Source of the DNA: JANJWP01 sp964540725
Lineage (GTDB): Bacteria > Patescibacteriota > Gracilibacteria > BD1-5 > UBA2023
Length of the DNA: 64,000 nucleotides
Direction of reading: 5' to 3'
Assembly: GCA_964540725.1 (NCBI GenBank)
Contig: CAZINU010000002.1
Coordinates: 62,001 to 126,000 of the forward strand
Shown: positions 29,384-38,977 of the stretch, piece after piece
Layout: each line of letters opens with the position of its first letter
Numbering within the stretch: position 1 is the first letter of the stretch
Notes under the pieces: model-generated
What the model was told of the DNA's origin: nothing
What the model saw: only the letters and a program-made list of their open reading frames with translations
The model's database searches: none
Program-made: the position numbers and the translations under genes

Positions 29384-29851
29384 ATGAAGCAGCATACGCA
29401 CCTCTCCGGAGAAGAGCGAAAGGAAATCTTCCGGATGCTCTCCGACGGGCACAAACAGAACGCGATAGCCGAGGCCCTCGGCAGGGACCCGGGAACCGTC
29501 TCCCGCGAAATCTCCCGGAATTCCACGGTCTTCCCGAAATCCCGGAACGCCGCGATGAAGAGCGTCACGCGCGACAACGGAGGCGAGCGCGCCCGGCACC
29601 GGGAACTTTCGGAAGCGCTCGGCGGCGTTCCCGTATATTTCGCCCGCCCGTACCATTCGTGGGAGCGGGGGACGAACGAACATTCCAACGGCATGTCCCG
29701 GAGGTTTTTTCCCAAGGGGACGGACTTCGACAAGGTCACGGACGCCCAATTGCGGGCGGCGGTCGACGCCGTCAACGACCTGCCGCGGAAAATCTTCGGT
29801 TACAAAACCGCCAACGAAGTCTTCGACGAATGCCTATCTACGCTTTCCTAA
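29384..29851 (+). pseudogene. internally deleted IS30-family transposase
   Basis: The 155-codon frame has the IS30 N-terminal helix-turn-helix (LSGEERKEIFRMLSDGHKQN, then IAEALGRDPGTVSREISRN) fused directly to the C-terminal catalytic part (TRDNGGE with the second Asp, then HSWERGTNE with the Glu, then FPKGTDF and LPRKIFGYKTANEVF). The roughly 150-200 residues between them, including the first catalytic Asp, are missing, so it cannot transpose by itself. The deletion kept the reading frame and the ORF ends in TAA. Just after the stop, TTGCACTTGCGGATTGAATC resembles an IS30-type end. It could be a non-autonomous derivative or simply debris. Confidence 0.8.
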
Positions 29852-30172
29852 AAATTGCACTTGCGGATTGAATCCAGCTTTTAGAACTTTTTGGACGAAA
29901 GGTTGATTTCCGCAAGAAGCCCCTTATAATTCGCGAGCCCAAAAAGTGGTTTGCCCCACAAGAAACATCCGGCAACCGCCAGTGTCCCAAGTTCCGTTAA
30001 TTCTTAACGGTGTGGGGCAGGGGAATTAGCCTTCAGCGCGTCAGTATTCAACGTAGCCGTCCGCAACATTACGTCGCCTCGACGTACTTCGTCCGAAGTT
30101 GGATCGATAGCCTTCCATCGCGATTTCCTTTTCTTGGGGAATCGCGTTTTTAATGACTTGTTCGACTTATTT

Positions 30173-31354
30173 ATGAAGATTTTTCTCAATACCCAAAGCT
30201 ATGTCGTTGGCGGTATCCCCAGGGTCGTAAAAAATATGATTCTCGACCGCAAGACTTCCTTCGGTGGAGCGGAATTCGTAACGGTGAACGTCGAAAAGCC
30301 GAGAGTCAATGGAAAATTCCAGACCCTTTTAATGCCTGGACACACATCAATCGAGGGGTTTTACGACCGGGGAAAATTCGTAAAAAATTTGGACACGTAC
30401 CATTCCCTTGATGAGATAGAAGCCGACTTCAAGGATCTTATTGGGACATTTCGGGAAATGCTGTGCCAACACGCCCCAAACCTTCTCGTATTGAACGGAA
30501 CCGGAATTGTTCCGTGGTCGATCATGCGCGCATCGGAAGGTATGGGCATTCCGACAATCGTGTATTATCACGGTTCGATCACTATTGAAGAATCGGCAAA
30601 AGGCGACACCCGCCCCATACTTTTCGAATTTGAGAAATCTTTTTTCCGCACTGAATTCGGATACGTGTTTCCTTCTAGGGTCCTCTGTGCGAAACTGGAA
30701 GAAACGCTTGGGGTTTCCATTGAAAAATACCGGACCGTTTTCATTCCGAATTCCGTACCGTCGTATTTCTTCCATTTTCGTCCGAAGAAGCCCTGAATAT
30801 TTCCCATTAGAGTCGCATTCGTTATGCGGTGGTGCTCGGTGAAGAATCGGCAATTCGTAACGGACTTCATCGGACACGTTCGAAAGGAACATCCCGGAGA
30901 ATACGAATTCTTATTGATTACCGATAAGGAAAAGGTTGCTGCCTCGGAAATTGGAGAAGGACGGGATTTGACAATGTATCCGCACCTTTGACATGAAGCT
31001 CTGCGGGATTTTTTTACGGATAGGGTCGACGTCCTCCTGTGCCCTTCGGTTTTTGAAACATATGGAAACGTAGCGGCGGAAGCTATCGCAACGGGCACTC
31101 CGGCAATCGTTCATGTGCAAATGGGGGTATCAGAAACGTTTCGTTTCCTCGGACTCGAGGACATGGTGGTCGACTTTCAAAAATCCTCCCTTCGCGAAAT
31201 AGCCTCGATTGTACGTTCCGCTGCGGCATCCGGGGTTCCGAAATCGACAATCAGGAAGTTGCATGACAATTTCCGTTCCCGGGCGATAAACGACCGCCGA
31301 AAAGCATTCTTTGATGAAATGACCATCCCGAGTGGAGGGGGGCATTCCGAATAG
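30173..31354 (+). CDS. GT-B glycosyltransferase (family 4-like)
   Basis: The 393-aa protein is complete when UGA at 30794 and 30989 (residues 208 and 273) is glycine. The N-terminal half has the GT-B start MKIFLNTQSYVVGGIPRVV, and the C-terminal half has the donor-site signature CPSVFETYGNVAAEAIATGTP with the E-x7-E pattern. It ends in TAG. It would move a sugar from a nucleotide donor to a glycan or lipid on the cytoplasmic side of the membrane. There is no signal peptide. It sits alone between an IS30 remnant and an IS200 element, so it may be the cargo of a mobile region. Donor and acceptor are unknown. Confidence 0.85.
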
Positions 31355-31733
31355 GGCGCCCATTTGCTCTGTTTCCCACTGATGCCATGGGCCGGATGGG
31401 AAAATCTGTTTTCGCAATGCCCCAACGCTTCCCATTTTCCGGACAAAAACGGTTTCAAAGAACGCTGACTTGCCCATAAGACCGCTTGGTTGGGGCATCT
31501 CGTTTGAGCGAATGCGGCATATCGCACAAACCCGTACCGGGAGTCCGTTTTCATTTCCACCTTATGGGTCCAAAACCCCTACCTTCAGGTAATCAAGGCG
31601 CAGCCGGAAAAAAGCTCCAGTAGCCAGCCGAAGCTTTTGGCCTCCTGAGATTTTGGGTTCAAACCCCGTTTGGCTTCATCCCAACTGTAACTATGCTGTC
31701 AAGGATTGTATGTGAAATATAGTCCGAATCAGC
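31355..31733. other. intergenic stretch without a supportable gene
   Basis: Between the glycosyltransferase and the IS200 transposase I see no coding frame. The stretch has an inverted repeat (TGCCCCAA near 31419 and TTGGGGCA near 31490) and a tRNA-like fragment around 31604-31675 with a TTCAAAC loop and a poorly paired cloverleaf. It may include the left end of the IS200 element. Confidence 0.4.
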
Positions 31734-32165
31734 ATGAAATACCGGAAGGTTTCCCATACCACCTTCGATTGCAGGTACCACCTCGTATGGATCACGAAGT
31801 GCCGCCGGCAGGTCCTCGACGAACCGGTCCAAGCGAGGCTCCGCACGCTCGTGGAACGAGTCTGCAAGGAAATGTACGTGGGGATCCTCGCGTTCTGAAT
31901 GGAAGAGGACCACGTCCACCCGTACGTCAGCACCCCTTTGAGCCATCCGGCCCCCTCCGTCGTCCAAAGGCTCAAATGACGGACTTCCAAGGTCATCTGG
32001 GAGGAATTCCCCGGACACCTCCGGCAGTTCCACTGGAAAACCCACGTCCTCTGGGCGGTAGGGTACTTCTGCGCCACGGTGGGCGAAATCAGCCACGACA
32101 CAGTTAAGCGGTACGTCGAAACCCAATGAGAAGAGGGCGTCCTGTGAGGGGAAACCGAACTGTAG
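31734..32165 (+). mobile_element. tnpA: IS200/IS605-family transposase TnpA
   Basis: The 143-aa Y1 transposase reads through when four UGA codons (31896, 31977, 32127, 32145) are glycine. It has the family start RKVSHTTFDCRYHLVWITK, the HUH motif in EEDHVH, a conserved LK-G-RTSK whose Gly is UGA, LWAVGYFCATVG, and the catalytic Tyr in KRYVETQ. All key residues are present, so it may be active. Two of the UGA codons fall on family-conserved glycines, meaning the element has been living in, and adapting to, a UGA=Gly host. Stop TAG. The typical right-end hairpin lies at 32184-32197. No tnpB accompanies it. Confidence 0.9.
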
Positions 32166-32183
32166 CCCACGGAACTAAAGCCC

Positions 32184-32197
32184 CGGGCTTCAGCCCG
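32184..32197 (+). mobile_element. IS200 right-end hairpin
   Basis: CGGGCT-TC-AGCCCG, 18 bp after the transposase stop, is the short imperfect palindrome expected at the right end of IS200/IS605 elements. Confidence 0.6.
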
Positions 32198-32248
32198 TAG
32201 CCGCAGCTATTTACTTTAGAACTTTTGAGCGCCCCCAAATTCTTGCTT

Positions 32249-32487
32249 CTTCCGGAAATATCCGTAGTATCTTCCGCAGAAAGGCGTTCGAGCGGCCAAC
32301 ACCCGCGAGCCGAGGGAAGAACGGGCCACCGCCCCAGTAGACCCCTCCGGAAGTCCCCGTTACCGGACGAAATCAAGAAGGGCATCCGCCTTGCGGCCCC
32401 GCCGCAACCGTGAAGCCCGAAGCCTCGGTGGCACCTTTCCGCGACTCGCGCGGAACCGAAGCATGCGATCCGTCGCGTGTTTTTTTG
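32249..32487 (+). promoter_or_regulatory. T-box-like leader of aspS (specifier GAC)
   Basis: The leader has the architecture of a T-box riboswitch. CTTCCGG (32249-32255) and CCGGAAG (32347-32353) close a Stem I; on its 3' side a GAC triplet (32340-32342), the codon for Asp, stands where the specifier should be, opposite an AGTA. Near the gene an antiterminator can form: GCCTCGG (32422-32428), a seven-base bulge TGGCACC (32429-32435), a 7-bp hairpin (32437-32455), then CCGAAGC (32456-32462). TGGC would pair with the GCCA end expected for tRNA-Asp (G73). A competing terminator, CATGCGA/TCGCGTG plus eight T, follows at 32462-32487. Uncharged tRNA-Asp would switch on aspS. Confidence 0.6.
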
Positions 32488-32510
32488 TTTTCCTTTTTCT
32501 CCACCTTCCC

Positions 32511-34313
32511 ATGCACCGAACCCATACCTGCGGAGAACTCTCCGCCGCGCACGTAGGCCATGAAGTCACCCTCTCCGGATGGGTCGCGAACCGCCGCGAC
32601 CACGGAGGCATCATCTTCATCGACCTCCGCGACCGCTACGGATTCACCCAGACCGTTTTCGATCCGGCCGATTCCGAGGCCGCTTGGAAGATCGCCGATA
32701 CGTTCCGCAGCGAATACGTCGTAAAACTCCGCGGGAAAGTCCGCCGCCGCCCCGACGGGCAGGAAAATCCGAACCTCGCGACCGGCGCGATCGAAGTCGT
32801 CATTTCCGAGGCCGAAATCCTCGCCGAATCGAAGACTCCGCCGTTCGTGGTGGACGACCACAGCGAAGCGAACGAAGAAGTCCGCTACAAGCACCGGTAC
32901 CTCGACTTGCGGCGTCGAAAGACGCTCGGGAACGTTGAGTTCCGCGCGAAAATGAACCATTTCACCCGCAACTGGTTCACGAAGGAGGGGTTTTTGGAAG
33001 TCCAGACCCCCGTCTTCACGGTTTCGTCGCCCGAAGGCGCCCGCGACTACCTCATTCCGTCGCGTCTCCACCACGGGAAATTCTACGCCCTGCCGCAGGC
33101 TCCGCAACAGTACAAGCAGCTTCTCATGGTGGGCGGGGTGGATAAGTACTTCCAAATCGCGCCGTGCTTCCGCGACGAGGATCCGCGTGCCGACCGGCAT
33201 TCCTGCGAATTCTACCAGATCGACTGCGAAATGAGCTTCGTAGAGGAACGCGACGTCCAAGCGGTTGCCGAACGTTTCGCGCGGGAACTCGTCGCCGAAA
33301 TGGCTCCCGAAAAGCGCGTAAAGCTCGACGGCGGCAAGTTTTTCCGCATGACCCACACCGAAGCGCTCGATACGTACGGTTCGGACAAACCGGATCTCCG
33401 CTTCGGTTTGAACTTCGAAACTTTCACCGAAGATTTCCGGAATTCGGGATTCTCGGTTTTCGCCGGAGCCGTCGCCGAAGGCGGGGTCGTGAAGGCGATG
33501 AAATTCACCCGCCCGAATTTGGAAGCGGGCGCCGCTCCCATGAGCCGCTCGGAAATCGACGAACTCACCGCGGTCGCGCAGGCCGAAGGCGCCAAGGGGC
33601 TCGCGTACATCATCTACGAAGACGCCGGTCCGCGGTCGCCCATTCTGAAGTTCTTCACGGGGGGCGAACTCGCCGCGCTCGAAGCCCGGTTCCAGCCGAA
33701 ATCCGGCGACATGGTCTTCTTCGGAGCCGGCGATCGCAAGCTCGTGAACAAGGTGCTCGGAAAAGTCCGCCTCGCGCTCCGCGACAAGTATTCCCTCGCC
33801 GACAAGGACGAGCTCTGCTTTACGTGGGTGACCGACTTCCCCATGTACGAGCGCAAGGACGACGGTTCGGTCGACTTCGAGCACAACCCCTTCTCCATGC
33901 CGCACGGCGGCGCGAAGGCGTTCGACGGAAGCGTCGATCCGATCAGCATCCACGGCATGCAGTACGACCTCGCGTGCAACGGGTACGAAATCCTCTCCGG
34001 TTCCATCCGCAACCACGACGTGAAGGCCCTCGTGAAGGCGTTCGAAATCGTCGGAAAGGGCGAAGCCGAGGTGAAGGCGAAGTTCGGCGCCATGTACGAA
34101 GCGTTCCAGTTCGGCGTTCCCCCGCACGGAGGGTTCGCCTTCGGGTTCGACCGTCTCATGATGATTCTCTGCGAAGAACCGAACATCCGCGAAGTGTACG
34201 CCTTTCCGAAATCGGGCCGTGCCGAAGACGTGATGATGAACGCGCCCTCGGAAGTCGACGAAGCGCAGCTCCGCGAGCTCCACGTCCGGGTCCGCGAGCA
34301 TCACGGGAAATAG
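32511..34313 (+). CDS. aspS: aspartyl-tRNA synthetase
   Basis: The 600-aa protein is a bacterial-type AspRS that charges tRNA-Asp (or also tRNA-Asn). It begins with the OB-fold anticodon-binding domain (MHRTHTCGELSAAHVGHEVTLSGWV), has class II motif 2 (FRDEDPRADRHSCEFYQID), the bacterial GAD insertion in the middle, and class II motif 3 near the C-terminus (GFAFGFDRLMM). Stop is TAG, with no in-frame UGA in 600 codons, in line with strong avoidance of UGA in highly expressed genes. The ATG at 32511 gives the conserved start; earlier ATGs lie inside the terminator. No Shine-Dalgarno is present. A gatA is present at 55251, so a tRNA-dependent amidation route is possible. Confidence 0.97.
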   Translation: MHRTHTCGELSAAHVGHEVTLSGWVANRRDHGGIIFIDLRDRYGFTQTVFDPADSEAAWKIADTFRSEYVVKLRGKVRRRPDGQENPNLATGAIEVVISEAEILAESKTPPFVVDDHSEANEEVRYKHRYLDLRRRKTLGNVEFRAKMNHFTRNWFTKEGFLEVQTPVFTVSSPEGARDYLIPSRLHHGKFYALPQAPQQYKQLLMVGGVDKYFQIAPCFRDEDPRADRHSCEFYQIDCEMSFVEERDVQAVAERFARELVAEMAPEKRVKLDGGKFFRMTHTEALDTYGSDKPDLRFGLNFETFTEDFRNSGFSVFAGAVAEGGVVKAMKFTRPNLEAGAAPMSRSEIDELTAVAQAEGAKGLAYIIYEDAGPRSPILKFFTGGELAALEARFQPKSGDMVFFGAGDRKLVNKVLGKVRLALRDKYSLADKDELCFTWVTDFPMYERKDDGSVDFEHNPFSMPHGGAKAFDGSVDPISIHGMQYDLACNGYEILSGSIRNHDVKALVKAFEIVGKGEAEVKAKFGAMYEAFQFGVPPHGGFAFGFDRLMMILCEEPNIREVYAFPKSGRAEDVMMNAPSEVDEAQLRELHVRVREHHGK

Positions 34314-34362
34314 GAGCCCGTTCGTTCCCGCCGCGCCGTCGGCGTTCCGAGAGGCTCGGGGG

Positions 34363-34390
34363 TTGCCATTTCGGACGTTTTGCGTATTAT
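34363..34390 (+). promoter_or_regulatory. promoter of the small zinc-binding protein
   Basis: TTGCCA (34363-34368) and TATTAT (34385-34390) are 16 bp apart. The leader carries a strong AGGAG (34411-34415) 7 bp before the ATG. Confidence 0.65.
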
Positions 34391-34422
34391 CGTTCCAATA
34401 CAAATACGAAAGGAGTACTGCC

Positions 34423-34635
34423 ATGGCTTCATTTCACGGAAATTCCTGTCCGAATTGTGGAAACGCCCCTTCCGAAGACGTCGAATTGGCGATGTACCGG
34501 TGCAACGTCTGTGAAAAATGGGCGTGTGCCTGTTGCGTAAAGGACCGCCCCGGCAATCCGCTCGGAAGCCAGGGCGCGACGTGTCCGAGTTGCGAAGGGC
34601 TCTCCGTCAAATTGAACACGCTGTACGCCGATTAG
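34423..34635 (+). CDS. small zinc-ribbon protein
   Basis: The 70-aa protein has three cysteine clusters: CPNC near residue 9, CNVC with CACC in the middle, and CPSC near residue 56, enough for two zinc sites. It has no DNA-binding or catalytic motif. It is a stand-alone unit with its own strong promoter, an unusually strong Shine-Dalgarno in the leader ACGAAAGGAGTACTGCC-ATG, a TAG stop and a good terminator, suggesting high expression. The same leader form precedes the 138-aa gene at 46016 and the 400-aa gene at 27746. Function unknown. Confidence 0.75.
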   Translation: MASFHGNSCPNCGNAPSEDVELAMYRCNVCEKWACACCVKDRPGNPLGSQGATCPSCEGLSVKLNTLYAD

Positions 34636-34664
34636 GCGGTCGCGGTCGCCGAAAACGAATCCCC

Positions 34665-34688
34665 AGACGGCCCTCGGGCCGTCTTTTT
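34665..34688 (+). terminator. terminator of the small zinc protein
   Basis: AGACGGCCC (34665-34673) pairs with GGGCCGTCT (34676-34684), followed by a T run. Confidence 0.9.
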
Positions 34689-34838
34689 CGTGAAATCCGC
34701 CCTTGGCTAAGATGGGAATCCGGGTAGCGTCGGGCGTTTCGGATTCGAAAAGGATTCTTAAAACCTCCGCGCGCTTTGAAAAACGCGCGTTTTTCCCTAC
34801 AATCCCCGCATCTCCGCGTTTTTTTACCGTCCGTTTCC

Positions 34839-37448
34839 ATGCGCTCCCCGTATTCCCCGTCCGAAATCGAGAAAAAATGGCAGGCCCGCTGGCTGGCCGA
34901 AAAGACCTTCGCCGCGGCGAACCCGCCGTTTTCCGGCTCCGCGCCCAAGAAGGCCTACGTGCTCGACATGTTCCCGTATCCTTCGGGGGCCGGCCTCCAC
35001 GTCGGGCATCCCAAGGGGTATATCGCGACCGACGTCCTTTCGCGTTACCTCCATGCGAACGGATACAACGTGTTGCACCCGATGGGATGGGACGCGTTCG
35101 GGCTTCCGGCCGAAAATTACGCGATCAAAACCGGGACGCACCCGGCCGAAACGACGGCGGAGAATATTGCAAACTACCGGCGCCAGCTTCAATCGCTCGG
35201 ATTTTCGTACGACTGGGATCGCGAAATCGATACCACCGATCCGCAGTACTACCGGTGGACGCAGTGGATATTCCTGAAACTCTTCGAAGCCGGCCTCGCC
35301 TACGAACAGGATCTGCCCATCAACTATTGTCCGTCGTGCAAAACCGGCCTCGCGAACGAGGAAGTGAACGCCGACAATACTTGCGACCGTTGCGGAACCC
35401 TCGTCGAACGCCGGCCGATCCGCCAATGGGTGCTGAAAATCACGGCCTATGCCGACCGCCTTTTGAAAGACGTCGACAAGCTCGAATGGCCCGAAGGCAT
35501 CAAGGAGATGCAGCGCAATTGGATCGGACGGAGCGAGGGCGTGGAGTTTTCGATGAAGAAGGTGGGCGACCCGTCGAAATCGCTTTCGGTCTACACGACC
35601 CGTATCGACACCGTCTACGGCATGACGTACGCCGTCATCGCGGCCGACCATAAGGACGTGTCCGAATGGATTTCCGAGAGCGAACGCGCGGCGTGCGAGG
35701 CATATATCGCCGCTTCGAAGTCGAAATCCGACGTCGAGCGGACCGAGTCCAAGGAAAAAACCGGCGTATTCTCCGGGTCGAAGGTCGTCAATCCCTTTGG
35801 TGGCGAAGAAATCCCGGTGTACATTGGCGATTACGTGCTCGGTTCGTACGGAACCGGAGCGGTCATGGCCGTTCCCGCGCACGACGAACGCGACTTCGAA
35901 TTCGCGAAAAAGATGGGGTTGCCCATCAGGCAGAGCGTCGACGTGGGCGAAGAGTTTTCGGATGCCGCATGGAAGCCGGAATACGCCGACGACGGTCTCG
36001 TGCTCGACGCGGGCGGAATCCCGTCTTCCGAGGTTCGGAAGGCTTTCGCGAAAAAGGCCGAAGACGAAGGTTTCTGAAAAACCAAGGTCAACTACAAGCT
36101 CCGCGACTGGCTCTTTTCCCGTCAGCGGTACTGGGGCGAACCCATTCCGCTCGTGCATTTGGCGCACGAAGATTTGAAAAAGCTTCCGCACGTCGCGTCG
36201 CTCTCGGAGGCGACCGAAGCGAATCTCGCCTACATCCTCCGCCGCGATCCGATCGGGAACGAGGCCGTAGCCGGATGTTCGTGCAAGTGCTCCGGAAAAG
36301 TCCGCGAACTCGTCATTGGCGGCAAGGTCTTTTCGAAGATCTACGACGGCCTCAATTCCAAAATCGTCTGCGACTACCGGCTCCCGCTCGAACTTCCGGA
36401 AGTCAAGAAGTACGAACCGGCCGGCGACGGGCAATCGCCCCTCGCGACGGTGGATTCGTTCGTGAACGTGAAACTCGCGGACAACCTTTCCGGCAAACGC
36501 GAAACCAACACCATGCCGCAGTGGGGCGGTTCGTGCTGGTACTATCTCCGGTACATGGATCCGAAGAATCCCGACGCGCCCGTTTCCCGCGAAGCGGCCG
36601 ATTACTGGGGTTCGGTCGACCAGTACGTCGGCGGGGCCGAACATGCGGTGCTCCACCTGCTCTACGCCCGGTTTTGGCACAAGTTCCTCTTCGATCTGGG
36701 CGTCGTCGGGTACGACGAGCCGTTCGCACGGCTCGCGAGCCCGGGACTCATTCTCGGGGCCGACGGCAATAAAATGAGCAAATCGAAGGGGAACGTCGTG
36801 AATCCCGACGGCGTGTGTGCCGAATACGGAACCGACACCTTCCGCGTCTACGAAATGAGCATGTCCGATTTCCGCGATCCGGCTCCTTGGAACACCGACG
36901 CCATCATCGGTTCGCGCCGGTTCCTCGAAAAGGCGTGGAACGCGTTCGGCGACGACGCGAAACCCGCGGCGGACGACCTGAAGGCCATGAAGCTCCTCCA
37001 CAAGACCGTAAAGAAGGTGGGCGAAGACATTCCGGCTTTCAAATTCAATACGGCCATCACCGCCATCAACATCCTTTTGAACGAAGGCGTTCCGAAGGAT
37101 GCCGAGTTCCGCGCCGAATGGAGGGAGAAGGTTGCCGTCCTCCTCCACCCATTCGCCCCGCACTTGGCCGAAGAGCTCTCCGCATCGCTCGGACATGCCG
37201 AATCGGTCTACTTCGCCAAATGGCCGGAGTACGACGAGTTCATGCTCGCCGACGACGAGGTGACGATCGCGGTACAGGTCAACGGCAAACTCCGCGGCAC
37301 CCTTACGGTTTTGAACGGCGTGGCGCAGGAAGAAGTTTCGAGCCTGGCGCGCAACACCCCGGACATTGCCAAGTGGCTCGAGGGCCAGACGCTCGTGCGC
37401 GAAATCTTCATTCCGAACAAGCTCTTGAATATCGTGGTTCGGGGGTAG
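34839..37448 (+). CDS. leuS: leucyl-tRNA synthetase
   Basis: The 869-aa class I synthetase has HVGH within PSGAGLHVGHPKGY (HIGH site, about residue 53), the zinc-finger region CPSCKTG..CDRCG, the editing domain, and KMSKSKGN (about residue 645). One UGA (36075-36077, residue 413) is read as glycine in [26 protein letters not shown], where LeuRS proteins continue without a break. With a standard stop the gene would split into two pieces, neither functional. Stop TAG. The ATG at 34839 gives the conserved start (MRSPYSPSEIEKKW). No Shine-Dalgarno is seen. Confidence 0.97.
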
Positions 37449-37479
37449 GGAATCCAGGGTGACAACCGATTCCGACACC

Positions 37480-38811
37480 CTACGCCCCCTCCGTCCGTAC
37501 GCGGACGTTCGGGAATACCTCCCGAAGATAGTTCGCGAAGGCTTCGAGCTGGGCGGCGTCCGGGCGGTACGTTCCGGAATTGTTGTTGACCCAGATGGTT
37601 CCTTCCGCATCCTTCCAGACTTCCCCGGCGAACCGGACGTCGTGGTGGTAGTTGGAAATGAGTACGTGTTTCGAGAGAATCCAATCGGCAATGCGGTTTC
37701 CTGCGTGGATTTTCGCGGCCATGAGGCCCGATTTGGAGGCGACGACGTTGTATCTGTTCGGAGTCTCGCCGTCGTGGGTTTCGAACATGTTCCGGATATC
37801 GGACTCGGTTTTTCCGGGGAAAACGGACGTCCGGCTTTGTAAGAGCGCGTTTACGCCCGAGACGACGAGTCGGTTGAAAAGGACCGTTTTCTTCAACCGG
37901 GTGAACGCCGAAGGGTTTTCCTGCGGAAAAGCGCGAAGCCGTTCCGGGAGGTAGGCGTCGATGTCCGCCCGGTTCTGCTCGAGCGTGAATACCGTATGGG
38001 CGCCCCAGGCGAGCCGAAGCGGAACGGCCATCCACGAAGGATTGGAAATCCGGAGGGTCAAATCTTTCGGTCCCGGTTCGATGGAGGATTCCGAAACCGT
38101 CCTTTTCGCCTTCGCGGGCCTCTTTCCGTCGGTGCCCGCCTTCTTTTTCGAGAGCCCCTGGAAGAACCGTTTCACATGACGGAAGGGCGTCAGCAGAACC
38201 GCCAAGTTCGTTCGGAACGCTTGGTGTTCGAGATACCGTTCGGTCGTTTTGACGTTCTCCGTTCCCAGGAGGGTTTCGTTTACGCGAAGCCCGTATTTCT
38301 GAATGGTTCGGAACGCCGAAACCGGGAGGTACAGGCGATCGAGCGGCATTCCGTTTCCGGCGGTGATTCCGGCATCTCCCAATACCCGCATGTTCGCGTT
38401 TACGCAGGTCGGCCCACGCTCCCCTTCGTGCCGTTTGGCTGATTCCAGGACGTTTTCCACCTGTTCCGGCGTGAGTCCGCGGAGTATGACGAAAACCCCC
38501 GATTGCACGATACCCATGGTGCGTTCGAGGCGGGATTCCCCCCGCCAGCACGATTTCGCGGCGTACCGCACGTGGCGGCCGTTTCCGTCCGGAATGAGAA
38601 GGAACACGTTCGGCCGGCCGATTCCGAGAACGACCTCGTCATGTCCGAACAACTTCGCGGCGGATACGACGTCCACGTCGGGGGCCGAAGCCGACGGCGT
38701 TTCCTGGACGAAACCGCTCAGATCTTTCAGTTCGACGATTTCCCCGTAGACCGATTGGTACCGCGTGGGCGCGCTCGATCGGTCTACGACGGGGGATTCG
38801 GGTGCGTGCAT
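37480..38811 (-). CDS. hypothetical 443-aa protein
   Basis: I do not recognise the family. The protein is soluble, without signal peptide or membrane helices. Residues about 215-240 form a Lys/Ala-rich linker (KKKAGTDGKRPAKAKRT). The C-terminal part contains VLISNYHHDVRFAGEVW and then IWVNNNSGTYRP, a pattern seen in some uncharacterised proteins with an SGxYxP motif. It ends in TAG and has no in-frame UGA. It is divergent from the 307-aa unknown gene at 38978 and convergent with leuS. Upstream a minus-strand promoter (TTGACA at 38864-38869, TACAAT at 38843-38848) is clear. Confidence 0.7.
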   Translation of the reverse strand: MHAPESPVVDRSSAPTRYQSVYGEIVELKDLSGFVQETPSASAPDVDVVSAAKLFGHDEVVLGIGRPNVFLLIPDGNGRHVRYAAKSCWRGESRLERTMGIVQSGVFVILRGLTPEQVENVLESAKRHEGERGPTCVNANMRVLGDAGITAGNGMPLDRLYLPVSAFRTIQKYGLRVNETLLGTENVKTTERYLEHQAFRTNLAVLLTPFRHVKRFFQGLSKKKAGTDGKRPAKAKRTVSESSIEPGPKDLTLRISNPSWMAVPLRLAWGAHTVFTLEQNRADIDAYLPERLRAFPQENPSAFTRLKKTVLFNRLVVSGVNALLQSRTSVFPGKTESDIRNMFETHDGETPNRYNVVASKSGLMAAKIHAGNRIADWILSKHVLISNYHHDVRFAGEVWKDAEGTIWVNNNSGTYRPDAAQLEAFANYLREVFPNVRVRTEGA

Positions 38812-38842
38812 AGCGTGCTCGAGGTGGTGGTAACTTCGGAGG

Positions 38843-38890
38843 ATTGTAGGAAAAGGCGGGAAATGTCAATTCCTGGTTTTATGGTATAAT
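38843..38890. promoter_or_regulatory. divergent promoters between two unknown genes
   Basis: Minus strand: TTGACA (38864-38869) and TACAAT (38843-38848), spacer 15. Plus strand: an extended -10, TGG-TATAAT (38882-38890), without a good -35. The two overlap back to back, so the genes may be co-regulated. Confidence 0.6.
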
Positions 38891-38977
38891 AAAAGTTTTC
38901 GATCCCGGCTTCCGCATTTCCCGAAGATTTGACAAAATAATAAATGTAGTTACGGTTTCATTCGAACCCACCATCGA

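Noticed and set aside
30004..30189. A 61-codon minus-strand frame before the glycosyltransferase
   Set aside because: Short, basic, no start signals, and it overlaps the glycosyltransferase start; the stretch 29852-30172 otherwise holds only a possible IS30 end and no gene I can support.
31604..31678. A tRNA-like sequence before the IS200 transposase
   Set aside because: A possible acceptor (AGCCGGA/TTTGGCT) and a TTCAAAC loop exist, but the T stem is badly paired, the anticodon stem does not form and no CCA follows. At most a relic.
34824..37691. A 955-codon open frame on the minus strand
   Set aside because: Antisense to leuS, whose motifs are unmistakable.
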